A stretch of 64,000 nt of DNA from Cyanoderma ruficeps (GCA_008694505.1 VZDJ01000174.1:8116817-8180816); one strand, 5' to 3'; positions 51,101-62,696 are shown, counted from the stretch's first letter. The notes: generated from the sequence alone by a model not told the origin. Program-made: numbers and translations.

Positions 51101-54100
51101 AGCTTCATTTCTGACTGCAGTGAGATGTTCTAAGAGAAGGAAACACCTTTGGTTGAAGCAGTTGTTAAACTCTGCCCTGGAGGGGAAATACAACTATGGA
51201 GAAGAGCTCTTGCTTCACAGTAGCAAGAAGCAAATTGATACAATCTGGATGGGAAAAACCTGGTGTTTGAGCTGCTGTTCAAGAAATACCTTTATGCAGC
51301 ATTCAGCCCGTGTTAAGCTGAGAATTGCTGGTATTGCTGAGGGTTTTGCTGAGTTGTGATGCTGGGAGATGCAGCCAGAGTTCAGGTTGCTCTAATGCTG
51401 TGCAGAGTGTGATCTTCTGGGGAGGGGGGAGCTCCAGATTCCTGGGGCTCTGGCCCATTATGCTTCAAGTGTGGTAGTTAGCTGTGGGTTGGCCTGTTCA
51501 TGCTGGCAGTGGTCTGTTCAGACTAGTTCAGTAAATGCTCTTGGCTCAGCACACCTCAGGTCAGTAGGCAAACAGTGGCTTACATTTAACTTCTTCATTG
51601 TATTGACAAGATTTTAAAATCTTCAGCCTACAGCAGTCAAAACAGGCTGATCTGAATACAAAAGACCTATTAGTTCAGTGTGAAAGGGATTTGGTTACAG
51701 AGTTGTGGGGATAAGTATGCAGGTAGGAATGATGGGAACACTGTCCTGGGCCTAAACCCAGCAGATGTTCAGGAAGAATAAACTATCTCCTTATACTCTG
51801 TCCTTTTCATGACAACCCATTCCATTTCTCAGGTCTGTGTCCTCCTTTATGCTCTCATTCAACATTAAGTATTATAGATATTTTTCATTTGGCCTTTTAT
51901 CTTTTAAAGTTGATAATCAATAGTATTCTCACTTTTTAAATGTAAGATTTCTATCTCCAGAAACACAGCTGGAGACATGCAGCCATCAATGTGATAAGAG
52001 CTATCCACATGTTTCACTTCACCATGAGGGTCTAAAAACCTGTGTTAAATCCCTGCCAAGCTGCAGGCTTATTTCTGTATTGGTTTTTGGTGGGTTTGAC
52101 CTTTTTGTATGTTTGTTTTCACTGGGGTAGCATCACCGCTTGTAGAAAGGAACCTGTACTTAGCATCTACCCTGAGACTCCTCCATGACAATCCCACTGG
52201 AGCTGATTAAACTCCATGGGAAGGATATGCACTGCAGAGGATACAAGCAGCTTGTCAAACCTAGGGTAGCTGTGATATGTGCCTTTCCCTGGCATGGAAA
52301 AGATGATTTGCTTTTTGCTTTGGGCAGGGGAGGGTGGAATTATAGATCTTAAGTTTTGCGACGCTCATACAAACTGCAGTTCACCATGAATCTAATTGAT
52401 CTCGAGTCTCCAAGAATGGAGATTAAATTATCAGTGAAACATCATTATAAATAGGAGAGGGCATACAGTGTCTTCTCCCCCCTTGCACCAAAGTATCCAG
52501 CTGGGCCCAATGCCATAACATCCCTAGAAAATATTTTCAAAGGCTTGGGAAGTGGGACAGGGAAACAGGGACAACACAGCAGGTCAGGTTTGAAGAGTTT
52601 CTTCTATTGCCTGTTCTTGTTGGGAACGAGACCACGAAGCTCTGGCACCAGGCTGTTCTTGTCACAGAGGCATTTCTAAATGGTGATGATATTTCATTGC
52701 CTGAACTTCTGGGCAGAAGGAAGCTGGTGCAGACATCCTGGGATCTGCTGGTTTTGGATACATGTGAACTGGTTCCCCTGAAGCTCAGTGCTATTGGGAG
52801 TCATGAACGTAAGTGGCCAGGGAGCATCAGAAAGAAACTTGCAGAGTCCTGTTCTGCTTCCGTCACAGTTCACCAGCTGTGGGGAGATGGGTGGAGGGGA
52901 GGTTGTTCTAGCAGTTACATATTTAGGGCAGGTGGCTGTTTTAAAATGTACGTTTCAATTTTGATTGCAGTATTTTAATTGCATTTAACAGCGTCCCTGC
53001 TGGTTCTCCATTCTGCATCCGTGCAGCCACGTTCTATTGATGGCCTGTTGTGATTTCAATGGAACATCATGGGATGTACCTGGCACGTCGGGCAGCACTG
53101 GATGGAGGTGCCTTTAGCCCAATGTACCTGGCATGGTAAGCCGCAACCAAGTGGTTAATCTGCATTCTACTGCTCATAGTTTCAGCTTGTATAGCAAGGT
53201 GTTCCTGCTTTGCTGCAGCCTTGCACTGACTGGAAATCACTTTGCTCTCTTGATTTGAGTGCTTTCATGCACAGGGCCCCACCCTTTTCACCCATGGAGA
53301 TTCCCCTTCCCTGGGAAGTTTGCCATGCAGTAGAGAAGGGCCTAGCCATGTCAGACTCTCCTTGTTATTCTAGAACATGAGAGAAGGGATGGGAAATCAT
53401 CTCACTCTTTTTTTTTCTCTCCTTTTTGGGCCAGGAGCTGGTAGCGGTTGAGCAGGTATTGCCCACGTCCCAAATACCCAAACGTTGCTGCAGAGGTACC
53501 AGACAGGTGCTCATGCCCTTAAGCAAAGCTGTGCCGTTTCTGTGGGAGTCCTGCAAGAGCTGCCTCAGGGAGCCGGGAGGGCAGTTCTGCCTGGCACTAA
53601 TTGGAATGTAACAAACTAAACAAGGGCCACTTTCAGTTTGCTGATATGGTACCTGCAAAATGATCCTCCATCCTCCATTTTCCTTCTTTTTTCCATGCCC
53701 ACACCTGCCAAATCAGCTGCACATCCTGCTCTGTCCTGCATGTTTTCTCTCCCCCCCCCAGCTCTGCAGACCTCTGCCAGAGTAACTTCACATGTTGGTC
53801 TTGGCTATTTTAAAGTGCTAAATATTTGTGTGAGAAAAACAAGGGTGCTGCATCCTGTTTTCTGCTTGAGCCTTCTTCGTAGAGCTTTTGCTGCTCCACT
53901 GCTGATGATGAAAATGCATGTTTGTGCCTCAGCTTCTGAATTCTGCTGTCTGATTGCTCGCAGGGGCTGGGGATAGGGAACCATTTGGACTAACACAGTT
54001 CAACACTTCTCCCCATGCTTCTGCTGTTCTAGAATGTGAATACCTTTAAAAGTCACGGGCTAATGACCTGCCAAGTGCAACTCCTGGGGGCAGGTTAGTG

Positions 54101-57100
54101 GCTGTGAACCACCCACTACACTGATACCTCTGAGGGTCCTGGTTCTGTTGGGATGTGGGGAAAGGAAGATCAGATGAGCCAGTGAGGAACAGGAAAGCTC
54201 TCTTCTCAGTGGGGTCATTAAGTACTCAAAAAAAAGTTGGTTCATCTGAAACTGAAGGGTGCAGAAGTCATCTGTTTCAGTTTCACTCAGTTCCAGTAGC
54301 AGCTGGACATAGCATTTTTAATGACATAAATTGGTGGGAGAGAGCAGTGTAGAAAACAGTGGATTACATTTTGTCTTGTTCTTCTTCATGCTCACTGCTG
54401 CAGTGTCTGCTCAGTGCAGCTCAACTGCTTGGGAAGATAGAGAAATAAGTAAGCAGGCCACTGTCTTTTCCTGGGTCTATTATAACATACACAGTAGGCT
54501 GACGTTTTAACAGCATCTAATTTGATATATCACATCTAATCTGTTTGTTGGTTTTTATCTGCAGTACTGTTAGCTCACTGTTCAGGTGCTCGGTGTCTAG
54601 CCTTCTCATCCAGCTACAAATCCTCTACGTGAAATGAGTGATTCCTTAGATCTGTTTTTGATTGATTCTTTGCTTCACTGGTGTTGCTTCTTAAAAGGTA
54701 AACAATATTCATGTGCTGCAATCTATAACTCAGAGATGAAATCAAATAGCATCTCCTGCCAGAGGTTGCTAAGATAACGCATTTAGCATTCATTCAGTAA
54801 TTACTTTTAGCAAGAGATTTAGTGATATTAAAGAGAATCAAGCCCGTAATGAATATGTAGATTTTATACCATTGAAAAGGGTGAAGGGATTTCTCTTCCC
54901 CTCTGTTTAGCAATTTCATTTTCTGTGATGTCCAGAGTCTTTGTGCAGACTGATAGCAAATGAAGTTTTCCTGCTGTGTAGTGAGAGCAGCACAGCTCCA
55001 GGAGCAGCCTGTGTGTTGTGCACAACCTTGCTGCCCACAGGGTCACAGTGTGCCCCAGGCTGGGCACAGCAGCTCGCAGTTTCCCAGCTCCTGAGGCAAT
55101 ATTGCTTATTAAGATGCTGTTGGCTCTTAGCTTGCAAAGCTTTGTTTGATGTGTGGCATCTGCTTGCAGCATTACTGTATTCTGTGATTTGTGCCCTGTA
55201 CTTCTCATGTCTTTGCATGTGCTGTGTCTCAGTGTCATAGATATGGTGGAGGTAGTGGAGAGCCTTAGTCTTGTTTCATTCCCTCCTTGCATGGGAGTTT
55301 TTGAGCAGGTTCACTGCTCTGAAAAAAGTGTGTCTTGAATGTGAGGTTACCAACCTGAATCTGGGGAAAGACCATCACTGCTGCAATTTGTCCAGAGCCT
55401 TCTGTTATCCTCTTTTAAATGCAAAGGGGTGAAATTTTGCACACCACATTCAATGTTTAAAGACTGTGGCCCCAGTGAGACATCGGTGTATTCTTGAGAT
55501 CTTGGGAGTTGTTTTTTTTTTTACTAGAAATGCATCTGAGCCTTTTCTGAACCAGGTCTCCTCTGAACTGGGAGTGTGCTTTTTCTGGGTTTTTTTTCAG
55601 AAAACAGAAAAGGAAGAGTTATTAAAAATGATACTGAAATACAAGAAGTATAAACCCACTAGGATTTTTTAGGGCTTTGGGGGGTTGTGGTGATGTTATT
55701 CAAATGTTACGGTTTGTTAAGAGAGACTCTCTGCAAACTAATGGATAGCAAGACCTTTCTAAGGCTGCACCTGACAGATAGGGCACATAACTTTTAGACA
55801 GGATTTAAACTCACAGTTGTCCTTGGTCCCATGCTTTCAGCTAGAAATGAGATTCTAGGAATGCCATAAGCTGAGGAATAATGCCTGCTTCTCTTTTGCT
55901 AACACCTTTTCCACCACACCTTTCTTCCTTCACCTCTGAAATGCATCATTGTCAAAGAAGGGTTTGTAACTGGCCACCTCTGGGTGGATTTATTTTTGTT
56001 GAGGACTGCACAAGATACACAAGGCAGCTTGCTATAAGGCTTTGTCAATAAAGGGACGTCAGCCAAAGGAGCCATACTCCTGTTCTGGTCAAAGCCCTTG
56101 GTGGGCAATTCTGACAGCGTTTTAAACGCAGCACTCTAAGCTTGCTTGAAGGTTTTGCTGCCTTGATTCATTACATTCATTTTTTGAGGGTTGTTAAATA
56201 CACATTAGACTTCAGCTAACAAATTCAAATTTGATAGGCAGGGTTATACTGCCTGCATCTGACCACTGCTTTTAAAACCTGCTGAAGGTAATAGCCTACC
56301 TTATACATATGGCCTACTGAACACCAACAGTTCTGTAAAATTTGACATGTGAGATAAATAGAGGTAATTTAAACAACTTGTACTCTGCTAGTTTTTATGC
56401 TGCAGAACATACTGAAGTTTAATAATAACATTCTCTTTCTCGTGAAGGTCAGTAGCAGAATTAGAATTGTAACTCTGTTTTCAGGGCTTTCTCTGCAGGC
56501 TCATTACCTGGTTTCAATATCATTTAAGGCAGAAAGAAAAAAAAAGTAAAACACCAAAAATATTCTGCATTAATAGCTGTTGCAAGCCTTAAGGCTTAGA
56601 CAGCTCATATACAGCAATTTCTAGACCTCGGCTTTAAGTGCCACACCAATGGGAAATAAGCCCACTTTTACTTTAGTAACATCTTTTTATTATTACTACT
56701 ACTAGTACTGTTTTGTTTAGGCAGAAAAGATTGGTTGTACTGTTTCCCTTCCTTTCCCACATTTGTCCTTCATGGAACACTTAAAATTGCACCCAGGGAT
56801 TTGTGTGTTACATGCATGGAAAAGCACCATTATGTTTGCAGTGAAATTGCAGTACTGGGCTGTTTCTTGCTATCTTGAGCAGGATGCATTTCTGTAGAGA
56901 GATGCTGTTAAGTTGCAAGCCATGTTTTTGTCCTCCCCTATCGATGTATCTCAGTGACCCAGAAGTAAGGGCTCTTACTGGCCTGGCTAGATAAAAGTGG
57001 GTATTTTGTGCCTCTGTGCTGCTGCTTCCTCCCCTTAATCAGCAACTCTGGAAGCAAGCCACTAGAACCAGACACTCTGCCTCTGTGCTGCAACTCTGAT

Positions 57101-57843
57101 GTGACTAATCCCATCAAAACTTGGTTTTGAAGTGCTCAACACTGCTCAGTAGAGGTAACCCCTGTCCTGTCACGTTTTTCTGATTCTGCAGGATGAGTTT
57201 CTATTACAGAAACACTACAGGTGGAACTAGCACCATGGCAAGCCTGTACTTCCTCGTTTTGGCTGCCACCCTTTCTAAAGCCATCGAGCTCTGGAAACAA
57301 CATCCATGAGCACAAAGACACTGCACTGAATCCACCAAGTCTTCTTAGGTTGTCATCCATCACTGAAACGAAATCAAACAAAAGCAGTGCAGCCTTTTTA
57401 ACTGTGGGTCAGGGATGATGAGCCAGAGGTGTCTGTATGGATGGTAAATTAGGTGCTGCTGCACTGAAGAGCCACCAAAAAAATCCACCTAAAGTATAAG
57501 CAAGCACCAGGCTGACCAGCAAAACAAGTGAAGAGCTGTGTCCTGTGGAAGAAGGGAGGCACCTGCTTGGCAGATCTGTGGGGAAAAGTACCAGGGTAGT
57601 CAGGGAACAACGCTGGAGGAAATACTGCATTTGTTTACTTTTTGGTAGCTTTTTTCCATAAAGCAAAACTTCTCTGCTGCGCAGAAATGGATGATGTAAA
57701 TTTACCACCTTTCTGCCAAATGAAATCATCCTATTTACCATCAGGTAGTAAGAATCAGGTTTGAGGAAAGCAATTTTTCATGCTAACAGCATCACTCCTT
57801 ATTTCTTTTTGTTGTGTACCTATACTTGGCACAGAGAGAACAT

Positions 57844-57871
57844 ATGATGAAGCAGTCTAATGCTTCGTCAT
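57844..57871 (+). repeat. 11-bp stem / 6-base loop hairpin in the presumed intron
   Basis: ATGATGAAGCA (57844-57854) can pair along its whole length with TGCTTCGTCAT (57861-57871) across the loop GTCTAA, with one G-U wobble. It is about 1.4 kb upstream of the HIC2 acceptor. The stem is too short for a microRNA precursor; a structured intronic RNA element or chance are the alternatives. Confidence 0.75.
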
Positions 57872-58163
57872 TTGCACTCTGATAGGACAGAGTGTGGTAG
57901 TGGGACTCACAAAGAATAAAAAAATTGATGATGATTTTAAGAGAAAACTTAAGCTCTTCATTTCTCTGTATTTATAGTTTGCTTCTCCTTCAATAAGAGA
58001 AATGTTTCAATAATATGATGAACTGGGAAAGGAAGAAAGGAAGTCGAGGGCTAAATGGTAGTTGTTGTAAATTTGGTATTTAATTCCTACTTTTGAACCT
58101 CAGAAACTATTTTAAATCAACTTTAACGGATAAATGCAAGTAATAGTTGGCACTTTCAAACAA

Positions 58164-58212
58164 ACACACACATAGAAAAAAAAAAAAAACAAGGAAAAAA
58201 AAAATTAAAATT
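58164..58212. repeat. CA-repeat followed by A-rich tract
   Basis: A short ACACAC stretch leads into two A runs separated by CAAGG, about 1.1 kb upstream of the HIC2 coding exon. No retrotransposon body was recognised upstream of it. Confidence 0.75.
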
Positions 58213-59274
58213 GATGTTGGATCCCCAAATGCAGCCCCAGACTGAATTCTGGGTTTTATGGATTGTAATATCTACAAAATGTGCAACTGCAGTTAGTTCT
58301 GACATATCTCAAACTGGGTGTTTCCTACAGTCCATACTACAGGGAAGGCCAATACAAACATCTAAACTAAAATACATCATGACTACTGTTTGTGAAATGC
58401 ATGAACTATATGCAGGTAACCACAATTTTCCTCTCTTTACAGTATTTCAGGATAGAGAAACTGTCACTTGAGATATGTTACTTGACTCTGTTATTTTAAA
58501 CAAAATTCTTTTAAAATTAAAGAAAGAACAAAATTAACTTGAGGAAAATGTTTCAGAATTATGAAGACATGTGGTGACATTTAGCTAGCTCAGAATCCTG
58601 AATTTCAGCCAGTTGAGGGTTGATTCTAACCCTACATGTCAATGGATTGGGATATGGAGGGGAGTGGTTTTTAAAGCAGCTTTCCATATTCTTAAGGAGA
58701 CTTCCCATTCACACCTCAGTGTGGGTAGTTCCATCTTCAATGGATTTAGTTGCTACATGTCATTTTCTCAACCCCAGAGCAGCTGGAAGTTATAAGATTT
58801 CAACATGTAACAGCCAAGAAACAAACTACATGTTAAAGCAGGGAAGCTGCAGCTTATGCTAATTATTTTTCATGCTCAGATATGCAAATGACAGTGAAGT
58901 AGATGCTTCTCTTTCCTTCCTCTTTTCCTCGCTTCTCATCATCCCTTCAAGTCTGTATCAGGAGAGAACAGCTTTCCCCTGTACCTAACTATTGTTTTCA
59001 TGCTGGTATCTTTTGAATAGTGATTCCAGCCAATGACAATTGCTTCTGTAAAAAGATAATTACAAATCTGATTTTTGAAAGACTTAAGTCTTAGCAGAGA
59101 AATATTTTTCTCTGTGTTCCCAGCAGGATCACAGCTTCCAGGGCTCAATGTACTCAGATTTCCCTAGTCAGTGTCAAGCCTTACATAGACTACACTGTGT
59201 TAAACCAGTCTATTAAATGTAACCCGTTCCAGTGGAAACAGCACTCTCACACCTCTCATCCTCCTGTTTTGCAG

Positions 59275-59310
59275 GTGGTAAGGTGAAGGTGAGAGGAAGA
59301 GAAGGTGGAG
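59275..59310 (+). other. HIC2: 5' UTR end of the HIC2 coding exon, after a strong splice acceptor
   Basis: A pyrimidine-rich tract at about 59245-59271 ends in TTTTGCAG, with AG at 59273-59274, so the exon probably begins at 59275. The remaining 36 bases have no ATG and carry two in-frame TGA codons (59284, 59290). This matches the HIC-family layout of a non-coding upstream exon joined to one large coding exon. The acceptor is predicted from consensus only; no transcript is available. Confidence 0.7.
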
Positions 59311-61023
59311 ATGGAACTGCCAAATCATGCCAAACAACTGCTACTGCAGCTGAACCAGCAACGAGCCAAAGGTTTCCTCTGTGATGTGATCATTGTGGTA
59401 GAAAATGCCCTGTTTCGTGCCCATAAGAACATCCTGGCAGCCAGCAGCATGTATTTCAAATCCCTTGTCCTGCATGACAACCTGATAAACTTAGACACCG
59501 ACATGGTGAACCCCACCGTGTTCCGGCAGATCTTGGACTTTATTTATACTGGTAAGCTCTTAACGACTGACCAGCCTGGTGAACAGAACTTTAATGCTCT
59601 CCTCACCGCAGCAAGCTACCTCCAACTGCACGACCTGGCAGCTCTCTGCAGAAAGAAGCTGAAGCGGAACGGCAAGTCCTTTGCTGGCAAGGCTGGTGGC
59701 CTTGGTGTTGGGAGATCTGCCAGGAGTCAGAGACTTTCCACTGCTTCAGTCATCCAAGCTCGCTATTCAGGGTCAAATGAGGGGTTGAAGGGCTCGCACT
59801 CAAAGGAGCTGTCAAAGGGAAAGCTCTCTGATGACGAGGTCTTCATCAGCAGCTCCAACCAAGAGAACTGTCACTCCTTAAGCAGGGGAACCAGCAAGAA
59901 CGGCGGTGGGAGCAGCAGTGCGAATGGGAGCACTGGTGACCAGGAGCTAGGCCTCGACCTGTCCAAAAAAAGCCCCTCGCTCCCTGTGGCAGCCTCCCAC
60001 GATGACACGCAGCACAGCGAAAGCCAGCATGGCTCTCCCCAATCTGCCTCAGCCCCTGCAGCCAACAGTGCCTCATCGTTCGACGAGTCTGGCGTCGGAG
60101 CCCCCCACAGCATGGCGGACAGCAGCGACCCCATGGAGATGGATCTGGGCGAGGAGTGCCACCACTCGCTGACAGAGAGCAGCCAGCGCAAGGGCCTCCG
60201 GCACTCGTCCCGCAAGAAGGAGTGGATCAAGAAAGACAACGCCTTTGACCGAAAGGAGGGGGGCAAAGACAGGGACGAGGGTGAAGGGCTGCCCAATGGT
60301 ATCCTCCTGGGGCCCTTGTCCAAGTCTGTGGAGAGGAGTCTGGCCGGGGCCTACGGGGCAGACCTGCCCTACCCGTGTAAGGAGGAGGTAGAAAACGGTA
60401 AGGAGAACAGTGATGACAGCGGCCAGAGCGAGAGTGAGAGCGGCGGCCATACCAGTGCCAACTATGTCTACCGGCAGGAGGGGTTTGAGCCAGTGGCCTA
60501 TGGTGACAACCTGTACGTCTGCATCCCCTGTGGCAAAGGCTTCCCGAGCTCTGAGCAGCTCAATGCCCACGTAGAAACGCACACCGAGGAAGACCTTTAC
60601 ATCAAGGAGGAAGGCACATACGGCAGCAAGGATGAAGCTGAGGATTTGTCCAACCCCAATCAGTCCTATGCTGCGGAGTCCCGGCCCTTCAAGTGTTCAG
60701 TGTGTGAGAAGAGCTACAAGGATCCAGCCACGCTGCGGCAGCACGAGAAGACTCACTGGCTGACGCGGCCCTTCCCTTGCAACATCTGCGGCAAGATGTT
60801 CACGCAGCGGGGCACCATGACACGGCACATGCGCAGCCACTTGGGGCTCAAGCCCTTTGCTTGCGAGGAATGTGGGATGCGCTTTACCCGGCAGTACCGA
60901 CTAACAGAGCATATGCGTGTCCACTCAGGAGAAAAACCTTACGAATGTCAACTGTGTGGTGGGAAATTCACCCAGCAGCGCAATCTGATCAGCCACCTGC
61001 GAATGCATACCTCTCCCACATAA
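59311..61023 (+). CDS. HIC2: HIC2, BTB/POZ zinc-finger transcriptional repressor (complete coding sequence in one exon)
   Basis: This 570-residue protein is a sequence-specific nuclear repressor of the HIC family. An N-terminal BTB/POZ dimerisation domain spans about residues 12-118 (KGFLCDV near 20-26, FRAHK at 35-39). The disordered middle carries GLDLSKK at 214-220, the motif through which HIC1 recruits the CtBP co-repressor. A serine/acidic stretch follows, then five C2H2 zinc fingers: finger 1 at 402-424 (C404, C407, H420, H424) stands apart, and fingers 2-5 lie together at 460-482, 488-510, 516-538 and 544-566. IKEE at 431-434 fits the sumoylation consensus. HIC2 is preferred over HIC1 because of MELPNHAKQ, the RSQRLSTASVIQARY stretch, the IKEEG spacer and the short tail ending HLRMHTSPT. 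The start is ATG 59311 (purine at -3, G at +4); in-frame TGAs at 59284 and 59290 exclude upstream extension within this exon. Mammalian HIC2 is about 615 residues with a longer N-terminus. No frameshift is visible. Confidence 0.97.
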   Translation: MELPNHAKQLLLQLNQQRAKGFLCDVIIVVENALFRAHKNILAASSMYFKSLVLHDNLINLDTDMVNPTVFRQILDFIYTGKLLTTDQPGEQNFNALLTAASYLQLHDLAALCRKKLKRNGKSFAGKAGGLGVGRSARSQRLSTASVIQARYSGSNEGLKGSHSKELSKGKLSDDEVFISSSNQENCHSLSRGTSKNGGGSSSANGSTGDQELGLDLSKKSPSLPVAASHDDTQHSESQHGSPQSASAPAANSASSFDESGVGAPHSMADSSDPMEMDLGEECHHSLTESSQRKGLRHSSRKKEWIKKDNAFDRKEGGKDRDEGEGLPNGILLGPLSKSVERSLAGAYGADLPYPCKEEVENGKENSDDSGQSESESGGHTSANYVYRQEGFEPVAYGDNLYVCIPCGKGFPSSEQLNAHVETHTEEDLYIKEEGTYGSKDEAEDLSNPNQSYAAESRPFKCSVCEKSYKDPATLRQHEKTHWLTRPFPCNICGKMFTQRGTMTRHMRSHLGLKPFACEECGMRFTRQYRLTEHMRVHSGEKPYECQLCGGKFTQQRNLISHLRMHTSPT

Positions 61024-61926
61024 GCCAAAGACTCCAGAATGAGCTTCTAGCCCATCCGCAGTGATTTACCTTTCTGTAGACTTGCTGCTTAAAAAAAACA
61101 GAAAAAAGAAAAAAAAAACAACAAAAAGGGGGCAACTCCCCATACTCTGTTCAGTCATGAGAGGCCTAAACAAATGTAGCTTTAACATTTAAAAACAAAG
61201 TTCCTTTTTTTCTCTTTTTTTAAAAAAAGAAAGGTCCACAGCCAAGCTGATGCATTTAGTCCCAGTTTCCCTTCAAATTTTGATGACCTGGCAAGAAATG
61301 CCTCTTCTTTTTGCACACATCGACTTCATTGCCATATTGCTCATCTGAAGCAGGTAGGGGGACCTTGGGGAACTTTCAGCCTCTGCTGGCTCCCCCCTCT
61401 CTGCTTCATTCTGTGTTCCCGTCGCTGTACTCACCTCCTCTCTTAAAACCAAACTCAGTAGGGGTATTTCTTGCCATTAAAAAGAAAACAAAGTACACCT
61501 TTTCAGTGGCCTAAGTAGCTGTGAAATAACAGCATTCTCAAGTGCAGAAGCTGTGTCTGTGGACCATCTCACAGGGTTGGCAGCCCTTCCTGAGACTGTG
61601 GGAAAGCCACAGCCGTGGTGGAGCCCCCATCCCCTGGGCTGGTGATGGTGGGGGCGGCAGCTCCCAGGGCTGCACCAGCCCCAGTACTTCACTTAAAGAA
61701 ATGGCAAAGCCTCCCTTACCATCCCTCCCCGTTTTGGTTTTGATCTTTGTCCTTGGCACACATTACCACGTGCCACCTTCTCCCATAAAACACACAAACC
61801 TCTTTTGCCTTACCCATGACTGAACAGGGACTGGATGCCCTGGGAATTTCTTTCAGTGAGCAGGGGGTCGTCTTTACTTTTCTAGTAGTTTCGTATGAAT
61901 ATTCTTTGCTTAGAGGTACTTGTTTT

Positions 61927-61932
61927 ATTAAA
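61927..61932 (+). promoter_or_regulatory. Candidate proximal poly(A) signal, ATTAAA
   Basis: ATTAAA is the commonest functional variant of AATAAA. It lies about 0.9 kb after the HIC2 stop and is followed after some 20 bases by a GU-rich stretch (about 61951-61968), the expected arrangement of a cleavage site and downstream element. Other ATTAAA copies are at 61476, 62229 and 62255. Which one is used cannot be told from sequence alone. Confidence 0.35.
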
Positions 61933-61993
61933 GGAAAAAACCATTGTAACGTTTATGTGAATGTTTAAACTGGAAGGTCTGAGGTTAATTCTA

Positions 61994-62014
61994 GGGTGGG
62001 GGGTGGGGAGGGGG
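61994..62014 (+). promoter_or_regulatory. G-quadruplex motif in the HIC2 3' UTR
   Basis: Four G runs of 3, 6, 4 and 5 are separated by single-base loops T, T and A on the sense strand. This fits the short-loop G3+N1-7 pattern well, so the RNA should fold into a stable quadruplex. It lies about 60 bases past the 61927 poly(A) signal, a position where G-rich sequence can assist cleavage and polyadenylation or pause the polymerase. The function is inferred. Confidence 0.6.
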
Positions 62015-62050
62015 TTTGATGTAGGCTGGACTTGCTACAAGTTCCATAGG

Positions 62051-62094
62051 TACTTTTTTATTATTTTTTTATTTTATTTTTTGTGTGTGTGTAT
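62051..62094 (+). promoter_or_regulatory. U-rich then GU-repeat tract in the HIC2 3' UTR
   Basis: A T-rich tract interrupted by single A residues runs directly into a short TG repeat. No strict ATTTA pentamer is present, so it is not a classical AU-rich element. U-rich and GU-rich tracts are typical binding surfaces for ELAV/Hu-type and CELF-type proteins and also act as poly(A) downstream elements. The assignment is by composition only. Confidence 0.4.
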
Positions 62095-62154
62095 GTTTTT
62101 AGCTTTCCTCCCTCACTAAAGAGCAAGTCTGTGTGGACAGGCTTGTTACCTTTG

Positions 62155-62161
62155 CTACCTC
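62155..62161 (+). promoter_or_regulatory. let-7 seed match (CTACCTC) in the HIC2 3' UTR
   Basis: CTACCTC is the exact complement of let-7 nucleotides 2-8 (a 7mer-m8 site; the base after it is T, so it is not an 8mer). It sits about 1.1 kb downstream of the stop in AU-rich surroundings, which favour miRNA sites. From memory, mammalian HIC2 is reported to be let-7 responsive during developmental globin switching, which makes this match more meaningful than a random 7-mer. It requires a transcript that reads past the 61927 poly(A) signal. Confidence 0.5.
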
Positions 62162-62696
62162 TTGAATTCATGAGAACAATAAGATGGTTAGTGAAAGATT
62201 AGGCATTTTTTTTCTTTTATTGTAAGTAATTAAATGTATAAAAGTAGAAGCTAAATTAAAATTAAGGGATTTTTACCACCCCGTCCTTCCATCAAAAGTC
62301 AACTAGAGAAATGTTAAAGCAAAGCTTGGCCAAAGACAAAGCAAAAAATACACTGAGCTAGAGGCTGTGCTGGCTGCTCGGACTGGCTCAATTCGCAGTC
62401 TCTTGGCTGTCTGTAGTCACTTTTAGATAAAAGCAGAAACTTTCTCTGAGCTTTTTGGGCCCTTTCCAGCTTTGTTTATTGAGTCTGGATACTATGGGGA
62501 GGGGAAAATGTCCCCCTCATCTTCCACTCCCCCAGCACATCTGGGTCAGTCTGTAAACACCTGGCAGGACAGAGGGTGAGGGCATAGCAGCCTATAATTT
62601 ACTAGAATCCACAGTGCAATAAGGTGGGGGAGAGGAGGAGAAAGCAAACCAAAGTGTTTCATATCCTCCCTTTTAGACAATTTAACACACGCACAC

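Larger units (their letters stand above)
45137..59274. other. Non-coding DNA, probable HIC2 5' intron (right part)
   Basis: Starts immediately after the CR1 3' end and runs to the HIC2 acceptor. No exon, RNA gene or recognisable transposon was found. The longest open frames (about 120-142 codons, near 46408, 52607 and 54864) show no known domain. An octamer ATGCAAAT occurs at 58882-58889, about 0.4 kb upstream of the coding exon. Confidence 0.5.

Noticed and set aside
52607..52978. 123-codon plus-strand open frame
   Set aside because: The apparent start is not an ATG, no domain is recognised, and the frame lies in presumed intron without splice signals that would make it an exon.
59871..60582. 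Antisense frames of 150 and 169 codons inside HIC2
   Set aside because: Shadows of the GC-rich HIC2 coding sequence on the opposite strand; no start context or domain.
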